A stretch of DNA of 64,000 nt from Shewanella cutis. Lineage in GTDB: Bacteria; Pseudomonadota; Gammaproteobacteria; Enterobacterales; Shewanellaceae. The notes under the pieces are model-generated. The model saw only the letters and a list, made by a program, of their open reading frames with translations, made no database searches and had not been told where the DNA came from. The first letter of the stretch is position 1; every line of letters starts with the position of its first letter. Positions 19,744 to 29,371 of this stretch are shown piece after piece. The DNA lies in assembly GCF_022410515.1 (NCBI RefSeq), contig NZ_JACSDI010000015.1, positions 1-64,000 on the forward strand, read 5' to 3'. Both the position numbers and the translations under genes were made by a program.

Positions 19744-20772
19744 ATGAATTCTCTCTGCCTGTTGAGGCTATCGGCTATCGGTGACGTCTGTCATGCCGTG
19801 GCGATGGTGCAGGCCATTCAGCGCCAATATCCCCAGCTCAAAATCACTTGGGTGATAGGCAAACTTGAATATCAGTTACTAAAGCACTTGCCCGGTATTG
19901 AGTTTGTGATTTTCGATAAATCCCAAGGCTGGCGTAGCTATTTTCATCTGCATAAGGCATTGAAAGGCCGTCGCTTTGATGTCTTGCTACACATGCAAGT
20001 CGCGCTACGTGCGACCTTAGCTTCCCTCGCTATTTCGGCCAAAGTGCGGGTTGGTTTTGATCGCGCCCGCGCCAAAGAAGGTCAATGGCTGGTCACAAAT
20101 CATAGGGTTGAACCTTTAGCTCAGCCCCATGTATTAGACGGATTTATGGGTTTTGCCAAGGCGATTGGCGTAAGCGATCTTACGCCTCACTGGAATATTC
20201 CGGTGCCCAAGGCGGACACTGAGTTTGCCCAAAGCCATATTGCCGAGGGTGAAAAGGTATTGATTATTTGCGCTGCGGCCAGCAAAGCCGAGCGTAATTG
20301 GTTGCCCGAGCGTTATGCCGCGGTAGCGCAGCATGCGAACAACAAAGGCTATCGGGTAATACTATGTGGCGGCCCTACCGCGCTCGAAAAAGCCTTAGCT
20401 GAACAAATTCTGCAGGCATGCTCGGCTAAACTCGATAATTTAGTCGGCAAAACCAGTTTGACTCAATTACTTGCCCTGCTGAAACGCGCCAGTTTAGTGT
20501 TAGCGCCCGATACGGGCCCTGCGCATATGGCGGTCACACAAGGGACGCCTGTTATCGGTTTATATGCCCATTCTAATCCTGGCCGCACCGGACCGTACCT
20601 ATCGCAGCAATATGTGGTGAGCGCCTATCAGGAGGCCATCGCCTCACAACAAAGCGGTGAGGTGAAATGGGGCACTCGCGCCAAGGGAGAACACCTAATG
20701 GCGCTAATAAGTGTTGAAGCAGTGATAGACAAATTTGAGTTGGTTGTGAGTGACACCCAAACCTCAGCATAA
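19744..20772 (+). CDS. Glycosyltransferase family 9 (heptosyltransferase-like)
   Basis: A 342-aa ADP-heptose:LPS heptosyltransferase family protein, probably acting in inner-core LPS assembly at the cytoplasmic face. LLRLSAIGDVCHAVAMVQAI at the N-terminus is the typical acceptor-side motif. The C-terminal LVLAPDTGPAHMAVTQGTPV is the ADP-heptose binding motif with Asp in DTGP. The ATG at 19744 is chosen over 19693 because it starts the family sequence. Whether it is heptosyltransferase I or another family-9 enzyme is not decided by the sequence. Confidence 0.85.
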   Translation: MNSLCLLRLSAIGDVCHAVAMVQAIQRQYPQLKITWVIGKLEYQLLKHLPGIEFVIFDKSQGWRSYFHLHKALKGRRFDVLLHMQVALRATLASLAISAKVRVGFDRARAKEGQWLVTNHRVEPLAQPHVLDGFMGFAKAIGVSDLTPHWNIPVPKADTEFAQSHIAEGEKVLIICAAASKAERNWLPERYAAVAQHANNKGYRVILCGGPTALEKALAEQILQACSAKLDNLVGKTSLTQLLALLKRASLVLAPDTGPAHMAVTQGTPVIGLYAHSNPGRTGPYLSQQYVVSAYQEAIASQQSGEVKWGTRAKGEHLMALISVEAVIDKFELVVSDTQTSA

Positions 20773-20795
20773 CGGTATTTGGATATAGGTTAATT

Positions 20796-21863
20796 ATGGC
20801 AGCGCAAAAGGCCCCTAAGTTATTGTTTATACCCGTCTCATCGGCCGAGGGGATCGGTGAGTATATGCGTTCGATGATTATTGCCGATGAGGTTAAGCGT
20901 AATTGGCCGCATGCTGATATTAAGTTTATTTTGAGTAAACATGCACCTTATGCTGCCCAGTGTCCTTATAACGCAGTGTTACTTGATGATACGCCGACGA
21001 AACAAGTCAAAGCCGTGAATCAAATCATCACTGAATATTTGCCAGATATAGTGATCTTTGATGCATCAGGTCGTAAATCGCAATTAGCTCATGCACATAA
21101 ACTGGGCGCAAAAGTAATATTCATTAGTCAGCATAAGCGCAAACGTAGCCGCGGTATGAAAATCGGCCGCGCATTGGTTACAGACTGTCACTGGGTGGTG
21201 CAACCTGAGTTTGTTATTGGTCCGATAAGTGGATTAGAGCGCTTAAAGCTTAAGCTGATCAATAAACCCATTCCGTGGAATATTGGTCCTGTATTCACTC
21301 AGCCTGATGAAGCTTGCCAAGCCGGATTACTGGTTCAATTTCAACTGACAAAAAATGAGTTTGTATTATTTAATGCTGGCTCTGGTGGTCACAAAGTGAA
21401 TGGTGAATTAGCCGCCGATATTTTTGCTCACGCTGCTTATGAAAGCTATAAAGCCTCAGGAATCGTGAGTGTTATGGTTTTTGGCCCGAATTACCCCAAT
21501 CCTCTGCCTGAACTAGAGGGGGTTGTTGTGATCCCGCAATTGAATAATCAGCAATTTATCAATTTATTAGCCGCATCTAAGGCCGCCGTACTGAGCGGTG
21601 GTGATACTTTATTACAAGCGATAGCGCTGCACAAACCGACATTAGCGGTTCCAGTATCCAAGGATCAACCGCCAAGGATTGCAGCATGTGTGGCTAAAGA
21701 GTTGGTATTGAGTTGTGAGACGGCATTGGAACCAATGAAAAATGCCCTTGCAACACTGTTGTCTGAAGAGCAGATGCTGCATCTGTGCACTAAATTGGCA
21801 TTAAGCGAACAGTTAAATGGATTGGATATGGCAATCAAACAGTTAAGACTATGGCTCAAATAG
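20796..21863 (+). CDS. Predicted GT-B glycosyltransferase
   Basis: A 355-aa protein I cannot assign to a named enzyme. Its N-terminus, LLFIPVSSAEGIGEYMRS, resembles a GT-B Rossmann start. FNAGSGGHKVNG mid-protein and VLSGGDTLLQAIALHKPTLA near the C-terminus resemble the donor-binding half of MurG-like transferases. It starts 24 bases after the family-9 gene, with an AGG-containing site upstream, so an LPS core or O-antigen-related sugar transfer is likely. Base composition falls between the LPS genes before it and the AT-rich genes after it. Confidence 0.65.
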   Translation: MAAQKAPKLLFIPVSSAEGIGEYMRSMIIADEVKRNWPHADIKFILSKHAPYAAQCPYNAVLLDDTPTKQVKAVNQIITEYLPDIVIFDASGRKSQLAHAHKLGAKVIFISQHKRKRSRGMKIGRALVTDCHWVVQPEFVIGPISGLERLKLKLINKPIPWNIGPVFTQPDEACQAGLLVQFQLTKNEFVLFNAGSGGHKVNGELAADIFAHAAYESYKASGIVSVMVFGPNYPNPLPELEGVVVIPQLNNQQFINLLAASKAAVLSGGDTLLQAIALHKPTLAVPVSKDQPPRIAACVAKELVLSCETALEPMKNALATLLSEEQMLHLCTKLALSEQLNGLDMAIKQLRLWLK

Positions 21864-21916
21864 CCGCTTAAAGAGTGGTAGTTTACTTATTGCATTGAAA
21901 TATTTGAGGTTGTTGT

Positions 21917-22912
21917 ATGGTACAAGTTAATGAAATAGCATCGAATTATGATGAGTTTAAAGTAGACATTACGACATTTGATGAGCCGAGAAAACCAGGC
22001 ATCAGTGCGATTTTGCGTATAAAGAATGGTGCCGAATTTTTGAGATCCAGTATTGAGACTCATATTCCTTATTATGATGAAATTATAGCCTGCTATAATG
22101 ATTGCACAGATAATACAGCTGAAATATTACATGAATTAAAAGATAAGTACCCTGAAAAAATAAAGGTTTTTGAATATTTACCTAAAGTGCACCCCATTTT
22201 TTCTGATGCACACAATAGTTGCGCAACTGATAATGTCCATAGTTTAGCAAATTTTTACAATTATACTCTTTCAAAAACCAGCTATAAAATAGCCACAAAA
22301 TTAGATGATGATCATATTGCTATTGATCGAAATTTAATTCCGGCAATAACAGCGATTAGACGCGATATGTTATTAGGTGTTAAGAAGATATATACATTTT
22401 CCGGTGTCAATCTAGCATTCGACACGAATGAGAAATTAGGGGTTTATAAAAGAGAGCCTCTTGTTGGTACAGGCGATCATATGTACTTCCCTGTTTCTTC
22501 TGAAATTTATTTCTCACAAGAAAAAAATGTTGAGGCATTTAGATTCGTTGGTAGAAAAATTGAGAAAAAATATATGGGGATTATGTATTTCCATCTAAAG
22601 TATTTAAAAAATGGTTATGGCTTTTTAAATTTATCACAGGAGAAGCGTGATGAAGTTGTTAAGGAGCATGTTTCAAATACAGATGTTGTTGACTTAGATA
22701 ATTTTATTAGCAAAGATTCTATAAAGGGTCTACGTAAGTATCATAACGTTATTGAGTATTGGTTGCGGACACGAAAAACTTTCAATGCTATCATTTACGT
22801 ATTATTTAAAAGAAATCCACCATTAAGAATTGCACGCTTGCATCAACTTTATCAGGATTTAAATGGTATTGATTTAGATGAATGTATTGTTAAGCGTTTG
22901 AGAAAATTCTAA
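21917..22912 (+). CDS. Family 2-type (GT-A) glycosyltransferase
   Basis: A 331-aa predicted GT-A transferase. ISAILRIKNGAEFLRSSIET starts the nucleotide-binding fold. NDCTDNTAEIL follows where family 2 enzymes have their DGS(x)D(x)T segment, and KLDDDHI (near 127-133) supplies the Asp-x-Asp metal site. The codon use is markedly AT-rich compared with waaA and coaD, suggesting acquisition with the neighbouring surface-sugar genes. The sugar and acceptor are unknown. Confidence 0.7.
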   Translation: MVQVNEIASNYDEFKVDITTFDEPRKPGISAILRIKNGAEFLRSSIETHIPYYDEIIACYNDCTDNTAEILHELKDKYPEKIKVFEYLPKVHPIFSDAHNSCATDNVHSLANFYNYTLSKTSYKIATKLDDDHIAIDRNLIPAITAIRRDMLLGVKKIYTFSGVNLAFDTNEKLGVYKREPLVGTGDHMYFPVSSEIYFSQEKNVEAFRFVGRKIEKKYMGIMYFHLKYLKNGYGFLNLSQEKRDEVVKEHVSNTDVVDLDNFISKDSIKGLRKYHNVIEYWLRTRKTFNAIIYVLFKRNPPLRIARLHQLYQDLNGIDLDECIVKRLRKF

Positions 22913-22941
22913 TCTATGGTTAGTTTTTGTACGGAGATGTT

Positions 22942-23691
22942 ATGAGTGACAACACAGTTTCACTGGTTATCACAAGTTGTAATCGTTTTGACTTACTTGA
23001 GAAAACAATTGAAAGTTTTTTAAAGTATAATACTTATCCTATATCACAATATATTGTTATAGAAGATAGCCATAATCGCGATAAACTTGAAAATACCTTA
23101 GCAAAATTCAAAGGAGTTGATTTTGTTATGGTTAATAATGATCCTCAATTAGGGCAAATGAAAAGTATCGACAAAGCCTATTCATTAGTCACTTCTGAAT
23201 ATATTTTCCATTGTGAAGATGATTGGGAGTTTTATCGTACAGGGTTTGTTGAAAATTCGCTTAAAGTGTTGCTTTCAGATAAAAAAATTGTAACCGTCTG
23301 GCTGCGTGAAACAAGTGATACTAATGGGCATTCAGTATTAACTGAGTTATATTCTTGTTCTACCGATGAGTCGTTAAAGTATCAAATAATGCATACAAAT
23401 GACTTACTTCATGGTGTCTATTGGCATGGTTTTACTTTAAATCCAGGTTTAAGGCGTTTAGCTGATTATCAGTTGATTGCTCCAATTGCTCAATATTTGA
23501 GCGAAGGTGGTACAGGCAATAAATACTATGAATTAGGATTTAAAGCTGCAATTTTCCCTGAAGGGAGTGTTAGGCATATAGGTTATCATAGAGGTATTCG
23601 TTACAAACCTAATATAGCTAAATGGCGAAAAGATCTTAATGTCGCATTTAGAAAATTTAAATCTAAGATACATAAAACACTAAAAAATTAA
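22942..23691 (+). CDS. Family 2 glycosyltransferase
   Basis: A 249-aa GT-A transferase. SLVITSCNRFDLLEKTIESF is a family 2 N-terminus, QLGQMKSIDKAY a typical donor-side helix, and FHCEDDWEF (about 87-95) the Asp-rich metal site. The ATG at 22942 has GGAG 7 bases upstream; an earlier start at 22927 is not needed. It is AT-rich like its neighbours, probably co-transcribed with the gene at 21917, and convergent with the family 4 gene. Confidence 0.78.
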   Translation: MSDNTVSLVITSCNRFDLLEKTIESFLKYNTYPISQYIVIEDSHNRDKLENTLAKFKGVDFVMVNNDPQLGQMKSIDKAYSLVTSEYIFHCEDDWEFYRTGFVENSLKVLLSDKKIVTVWLRETSDTNGHSVLTELYSCSTDESLKYQIMHTNDLLHGVYWHGFTLNPGLRRLADYQLIAPIAQYLSEGGTGNKYYELGFKAAIFPEGSVRHIGYHRGIRYKPNIAKWRKDLNVAFRKFKSKIHKTLKN

Positions 23692-23697
23692 TTTGAT

Positions 23698-23730
23698 AAC
23701 CAGAGTAGTTTTTTCTAGCTCTGGTTTTGA
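23698..23730. terminator. Terminator between convergent glycosyltransferases
   Basis: The 8-bp stem AACCAGAG / CTCTGGTT (23698-23705 and 23719-23726) lies directly between the ends of two converging genes and is followed by TTGATAT. The loop is T-rich on the plus strand. Confidence 0.6.
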
Positions 23731-23736
23731 TATGTG

Positions 23737-24849
23737 CTATTGTTTATTAATTAAATCTATCCAATCTTTTCCCCACTTTTCTTTGCTACATGGATAAGCG
23801 ATCGAGTTTAAACCATTTTGTGCAAGTTTTTTGCAAAAATCAAAATCATCTAGTGCAGTAAAAAGTGCCAATTCCATTTCTTGTGAATTAGGCATGGCTA
23901 ATAAACCATTGTATCCATTAATAATGAGATTAGATAGTCCACCGATATTAGAACTGATCACCATACAACCTGCAGCCATAGCCTCAATCATTGAGAGAGA
24001 TGTACCTTCAGAGCCTAAAGTCGGAATGATAGCTATGTGATGCTCTTTATGTATTTTGAAACTTTCAGATGGGCCATATTTAGTTATTTTAACGTTAGAA
24101 TGAATAGAAAATAATGATTCTAAGTATGGTTTTAGAGGGCCATCACCTGCAAAATTGACTTCTATTCTATATTGATTTGATAGTTTGCTTATAATTGGAG
24201 CAATCAATGCAATCCCACGGTAGTCAACAAAACGACGAGCAATAATTATTTTAATTACACGGTCATCACTCCATTTTTTGTCAAAATCAGATTGATTAAC
24301 TTTTTCAGTATAGAAATTATATATTACTTTTACATTTTTTTTGCCAACATTAAACCAAGTACGATACCAATTTATAAAATTATGATCTACGCACACTAAT
24401 GTTGAATTATTTTTTATGTAAGATAGATATTTAAATTGATTTAATAGCGAAGATAGAAATTGAATAACGGTATTTTTATTTTTCCTTGGTTTATCCCAAG
24501 AGATACCATGTTGAATCGCTATTTGTTTATAACCTTTCAAATTGACCGAATATGAGTCTGTTGCATAAATTATAATGTCAGTCTTCTTATTTGCATTTTT
24601 TTTAACCCAATTTGCAAGAGCATACTTTTTTAGATTACCACGAAAGTATCCTGTATTTACGCCATGAACATTCATATGTTCATTTTTTATAGAAAAAGAA
24701 TCTTTTGCGGGTTGTACTAGATGACAAATCCACCCATTACGAGATAAAATCTCAGCTAAACTAATAATGTAATTTTCGATACCGCCTACAGTTGTTAATG
24801 CTCCTTCCGAATTATACATAGAGCGATAAATTATATAAATATTTGACAT
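23737..24849 (-). CDS. Family 4 glycosyltransferase
   Basis: A 370-aa GT-B transferase. The family 4 donor region is clear in the C-terminal half: IIIARRFVDYRGIALIAPII, VNFAGDGPLKPYLESLF and GSEGTSLSMIEAMAAGCMVI, the last with the Glu-containing EX7E-like motif. The N-terminus (TVGGIENYIISLAEILSRNG) has the usual glycine loop. Its start overlaps the wecB stop as TAATG, so it is coupled to a supplier of UDP-ManNAc and may build a ManNAc- or GlcNAc-containing glycan. AT-rich. Confidence 0.82.
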   Translation of the reverse strand: MSNIYIIYRSMYNSEGALTTVGGIENYIISLAEILSRNGWICHLVQPAKDSFSIKNEHMNVHGVNTGYFRGNLKKYALANWVKKNANKKTDIIIYATDSYSVNLKGYKQIAIQHGISWDKPRKNKNTVIQFLSSLLNQFKYLSYIKNNSTLVCVDHNFINWYRTWFNVGKKNVKVIYNFYTEKVNQSDFDKKWSDDRVIKIIIARRFVDYRGIALIAPIISKLSNQYRIEVNFAGDGPLKPYLESLFSIHSNVKITKYGPSESFKIHKEHHIAIIPTLGSEGTSLSMIEAMAAGCMVISSNIGGLSNLIINGYNGLLAMPNSQEMELALFTALDDFDFCKKLAQNGLNSIAYPCSKEKWGKDWIDLINKQ

Positions 24850-25970
24850 TATTTTACCTGATAATGAAGTTTGATAATATTAAGTATTCTTTGGCATGCA
24901 TGCCCATCACCATAAGGGTTAACCGTCTCACCAAATGCCTTTTGGTTTTTTATCAAAATATTAACTTCAGATACTATTTTATCAACATCAGTTCCTACTA
25001 ATCTAACCGTTCCTGCAGACACAGCTTCAGGTCTTTCGGTTTTATCACGTAAAACAAGCACTGGTTTTTTTAAGGATGGAGCTTCTTCCTGTATTCCTCC
25101 TGAGTCAGTGAGAATAATATCAGCTCGATCCATTAATGTTACAAAAGACTGATAATCCAAAGGATCAATCAGATGGAAATTATCTAACCCGCCTAAGTGT
25201 TTGAAAACAGGTTCTTGTACTTTAGGGTTTAAATGTACAGGATAAACTAACTCCCAATCTTTGTTCTCTAATGCAATTGTTTTTAGTGCAGTACAAATAT
25301 TTTCGAATCCAACACCAAAATTCTCCCTACGATGTCCAGTAATTAGAATAACTTTTTTTCCGTCCAATATATTTAGTAAGTCTTTTAATGCATCTGTGTG
25401 GGGGAAATCGTCTTTCTTTGTTATAGATAATGTTTGAAATAAAGCATCAATCACAGTATTCCCCGTAACATAGATGCTTTCAGGAAGATAACCTTCATTT
25501 TTTAAATTTTCAGCTGAGGAAGGGGTTGGAGCAAAATGCAAGGACGATAATACAGCTGTTAATTTTCGATTTGCTTCTTCTGGCCAAGGTGAAGTTATAT
25601 CACCAGTACGCAAACCCGCTTCAACATGACCGACATCAACCTTTTGATAAAATGCCGCCAAAGCAGCAGAAAATGAAGTGGTAGTATCCCCATGAACTAA
25701 AACCAGTTGAGGTTGAAATTCTTTAATGACCTTCCCTACACCCTCAACAATTGCGCCAGTTAACCATTCTAAGGTTTGATTTGGCTTCATCAGATTCAAA
25801 TCGTAGTCAGGGGTCAGTTCGAAAATACTTAGCACTTGGTCAAGCATATGGCGATGTTGTGCTGTAACACAAATTTTGACATCTAATTGAGGGTCGTTGG
25901 CTAGCATTTTTGCCAAAGGACACATTTTTATTGCTTCAGGTCGAGTGCCAAATACGAGGAGAATTTTCAC
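24849..25970 (-). CDS. wecB: UDP-N-acetylglucosamine 2-epimerase (non-hydrolysing)
   Basis: A 373-aa enzyme interconverting UDP-GlcNAc and UDP-ManNAc in the cytoplasm. ILLVFGTRPEAIKMCPL starts the fold, GDTTTSFSAALAAFY and HVEAGLRTGD form the active site, and GHRRENFG and TDSGGIQEEAP bind nucleotide. The start is GTG at 25970 preceded by GGTAGGT, giving the family length (376 in E. coli). A frame open to 26054 adds 28 non-homologous residues. It is coupled to the family 4 glycosyltransferase by a one-base overlap. Confidence 0.93.
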   Translation of the reverse strand: MKILLVFGTRPEAIKMCPLAKMLANDPQLDVKICVTAQHRHMLDQVLSIFELTPDYDLNLMKPNQTLEWLTGAIVEGVGKVIKEFQPQLVLVHGDTTTSFSAALAAFYQKVDVGHVEAGLRTGDITSPWPEEANRKLTAVLSSLHFAPTPSSAENLKNEGYLPESIYVTGNTVIDALFQTLSITKKDDFPHTDALKDLLNILDGKKVILITGHRRENFGVGFENICTALKTIALENKDWELVYPVHLNPKVQEPVFKHLGGLDNFHLIDPLDYQSFVTLMDRADIILTDSGGIQEEAPSLKKPVLVLRDKTERPEAVSAGTVRLVGTDVDKIVSEVNILIKNQKAFGETVNPYGDGHACQRILNIIKLHYQVK

Positions 25971-26216
25971 AATAAAACCTACCCAAGTTAAGATCAGAAA
26001 GTAGTCATTGTTTAGGTGTGCTATTGATTCATTAATTAACAGCTGCCATATCACAATTTTCGAGTCAGTATTCTACCTTTTAGGCTGTCTTTTGGCTATG
26101 GCATACCGAGTTGGATTAAATGCTATCGGTCTATATCTAATGCTTTGAAGAGTGTATGAAAGATACTTTGCTTAGCTGTGTAAGCGGGTGATAAACTTTT
26201 ATATACCGTAGCTTAA

Positions 26217-26726
<510 letters not shown>

Positions 26727-26791
26727 TTAGGCTTAACTTTTTTCGTGAAACTATGGGGCATTGCCCTCATTGTGATAATGAAAAGGATTTT

Positions 26792-28276
26792 ATGAAGGAT
26801 GTTATGAAGGCTTTATTGACCCCCACTCTCCTCGCAGCTAGCGTTGCATCTGGTTTATGGTTTTCATCGACGGTTGCTGCCGCCCCTTGGGTGGATGCCT
26901 CAGATATTTATCTTCGAGCCGATATTCAAGCGCTTGCAGATGCTGGCGTGATCCGTGTGCCTGTGAATACCTTTCCATTAATGTGGTCAGGGATTGGTGG
27001 CGATTTAGCAAAAGTAGAGCCTGAATTGCTTTCTCCAAGATTAGTGCAAGCCTTTGCTCGGGTTAATTTTTACTATCAAAATGCTGTCGATAATCGCGGT
27101 AATGCGAGGGTTAAAGTCTCGGGCGCGACCGATCCGGCTCGTTTTCAGCACTATGGATCCGACTATCGTGAAAAGGGTGAGGTTAAAGGTTCCTACGAAT
27201 ATTTAGGCTCGCGTGTGGCCTATAAAACCACGGTTGCAGAGACTTACGATCCGCAAGATAACAAAAACTTCCGCCTCGATGAGTCTTATTTTGCGGTGAT
27301 CATGGGCAACTGGATTGCAACTTTGGGTACAGTAGAGCAATGGTGGGGCCCAGGATTTGATTCATCACTCCATCGCTCAAATAATGCCCGTCCCATGCAG
27401 TCCCTGTCGCTCAGCCGCAATAATGCCGCTGCCTTTGAAACCCCATGGTTATCTTGGATTGGGCCTTGGACCTTCAAGACCGGTTTTAGCATGGCAGAAA
27501 AAGAGCGTGCCGTGCCTAAAACGGCAGAATGGGATATGCGCTTTACTGCCAAACCGATTAAACAATTAGAGGTTGGTCTGTCTTGGTCGACACTCTTTTG
27601 CGGTGAAGGGCAGAATTGCGACTTCGATTCCTGGTGGGATTCAGTCGCTGGCAATGCTGTTTGTATTGATGGCTCAGATTCTTGTCTTGCTGAGCAGCGG
27701 CGTGACGCAGGCCATAAAACCCAAAGCATCGATTTACGCTATGCCGACACTTGGCAGGATATTCCCGTTGGTTTGTACCTTGAGCATAGCTGTGAAAACG
27801 GCAGCGATTGCGGCTCACTTTGGGGGATAGATACTCATTTCGGCACAGCGGGTAAACAATTCAAGCTGTTTATGGAGTATTCAGACACCTTTGTCGAGTG
27901 TGATGGCAAGGCAAATTGCTTCTATGAAGATCCTGTCTATTTAAGTGGAGCGCGTTACTACGGCAGAGCTTTAGGCTCGACCTATGATAGTGATGCACAA
28001 GTCTTTGTATTGGGCTTGGTGGGACAGTTCCATAACAGTCGTGGATTCACTTCATTATTGCGCTATGCCAAATTGAATAAAGATGGCACCAATGTGGCGA
28101 CCACTTGGGCCCCGCAGCCGCCGAAGGAAGATTTACTGATGCTGGAGCTTTCATACCGTATGCCCGTTTGGAAGGGCATGTGGAGTGTCGGTGGCACAGT
28201 GTCGAGATCAGAATTTGAGGTACAAGATAACGATACCAACGCAACCTTCTTTAGCAGTTTTGAATATCGTTTTTAG
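26792..28276 (+). CDS. Wzi-like capsule assembly outer-membrane protein
   Basis: A 494-aa outer-membrane beta-barrel of the capsule assembly Wzi family, which anchors capsular or surface polysaccharide in E. coli. The signal peptide ends near TVAAA. The mature N-terminus WVDASDIYLRADIQALADAG is a typical family segment, followed by alternating barrel strands and a terminal aromatic EYRF. Several Cys pairs (CGEGQNC, CENGSDC, CDGKANC) sit in probable surface loops and could form disulphides. ATG 26792 (AAGGA upstream) or 26804 are both possible starts. The neighbouring ugd and epimerase genes fit a polysaccharide role. Confidence 0.85.
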   Translation: MKDVMKALLTPTLLAASVASGLWFSSTVAAAPWVDASDIYLRADIQALADAGVIRVPVNTFPLMWSGIGGDLAKVEPELLSPRLVQAFARVNFYYQNAVDNRGNARVKVSGATDPARFQHYGSDYREKGEVKGSYEYLGSRVAYKTTVAETYDPQDNKNFRLDESYFAVIMGNWIATLGTVEQWWGPGFDSSLHRSNNARPMQSLSLSRNNAAAFETPWLSWIGPWTFKTGFSMAEKERAVPKTAEWDMRFTAKPIKQLEVGLSWSTLFCGEGQNCDFDSWWDSVAGNAVCIDGSDSCLAEQRRDAGHKTQSIDLRYADTWQDIPVGLYLEHSCENGSDCGSLWGIDTHFGTAGKQFKLFMEYSDTFVECDGKANCFYEDPVYLSGARYYGRALGSTYDSDAQVFVLGLVGQFHNSRGFTSLLRYAKLNKDGTNVATTWAPQPPKEDLLMLELSYRMPVWKGMWSVGGTVSRSEFEVQDNDTNATFFSSFEYRF

Positions 28277-28295
28277 ATTTTTATTTTTATAAACA

Positions 28296-28323
28296 AAGGC
28301 CTGCTAAAATGCAGGCCTTTTTT
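28296..28323. terminator. Bidirectional terminator, wzi-like / epimerase
   Basis: The perfect 9-bp stem AAGGCCTGC / GCAGGCCTT with a TAAAAT loop has T-rich flanks on both strands. It lies between two converging genes. Confidence 0.85.
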
Positions 28324-28339
28324 ATGTCTTACAGGAAAA

Positions 28340-29347
28340 TTATTGCGCGTAAAAATTGCGGTACCACTCCACAAATCTTGCCACGCCAGTATCAATATCA
28401 ACTTGGGGTTTGTATCCCACGGCCTTAAATAGATCTTCGGTATCTGCCCATGTGGAATGCACATCGCCGGGTTGCATGGGTAAAAATTGCTTTTTCGCCT
28501 CGATGCCTAGCGCGCGCTCAAGTGCGGTAATAAAGTCGAGCAATTGCACTGGGCTGCCATTACCTATGTTGAATACGCGATAGGGGGCGCTACTGTTGGC
28601 TGGCGTCCCCGTTTCAACACGCCAGTCTGGAGTTGGGCTAGGTGGCTTGTCTTGCACCCTGATGATGCCCTCAACGATATCATCGATATAAGTAAAATCA
28701 CGGCTAAGATCGCCATGGTTATACACATCAATCGTTTCACCGGCGAGAATCGCTTTAGTGAATTTAAACAAGGCCATATCGGGCCGCCCCCAAGGGCCAT
28801 ACACGGTAAAAAAACGCAGGCCTGTTGTGGGTAACTGGTACAAATACGAGTAAGTGTGCGACATCAATTCGTTAGCTTTTTTGGTCGCCGCGTAAAGGGA
28901 AATCGGATGATCGACGCTGTCTTCAGTCGAAAACGGCATCTTTTGATTCAAGCCATAAATTGAGGATGAGGAGGCATACACAAGGTGTTCAATCTTATGG
29001 TGGCGACAACCCTCTAATATCGTGAGATGTCCGACTAAATTACTATCGGCGTAGGCAAGGGGGTTCTCTAATGAGTAACGGACCCCTGCTTGTGCAGCAA
29101 GGTGGATCACACGTTGAAATCCCTCTTGCGCAAACAGTTTTGCGATGCCTTCTCTATCGGCGAGATCCAGTTTGATAAAACGAAAGTTGCTTAACGCTTC
29201 GAGCGGTGCGAGTCGAGCTAATTTGAGCTCTACATCATAGTAGTCATTGAGGTTATCAATCCCGACCACCTCATGGCCCATTGCGCAGAGACGCTTACTG
29301 ACGTTGGCGCCGATAAACCCTGCCGCGCCTGTGACTAAGTATTTCAT
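28340..29347 (-). CDS. NAD-dependent epimerase, UDP-glucuronate 4-epimerase type
   Basis: A 335-aa extended short-chain dehydrogenase. VTGAAGFIGANVSKRL (5-20) binds NAD. The catalytic Ser is in YASSSSIYG and the Tyr-Lys pair in YAATKK (about 151-156). RFFTVYGPWGRPDMA is characteristic of uronic-acid epimerases, which make UDP-galacturonate from UDP-glucuronate. ugd, immediately upstream on the same strand (24 bases), supplies UDP-glucuronate, which supports this substrate. No catalytic residue is missing. Confidence 0.88.
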   Translation of the reverse strand: MKYLVTGAAGFIGANVSKRLCAMGHEVVGIDNLNDYYDVELKLARLAPLEALSNFRFIKLDLADREGIAKLFAQEGFQRVIHLAAQAGVRYSLENPLAYADSNLVGHLTILEGCRHHKIEHLVYASSSSIYGLNQKMPFSTEDSVDHPISLYAATKKANELMSHTYSYLYQLPTTGLRFFTVYGPWGRPDMALFKFTKAILAGETIDVYNHGDLSRDFTYIDDIVEGIIRVQDKPPSPTPDWRVETGTPANSSAPYRVFNIGNGSPVQLLDFITALERALGIEAKKQFLPMQPGDVHSTWADTEDLFKAVGYKPQVDIDTGVARFVEWYRNFYAQ

Positions 29348-29371
29348 GGTAAACCTTGGTGTTGGGGACGC

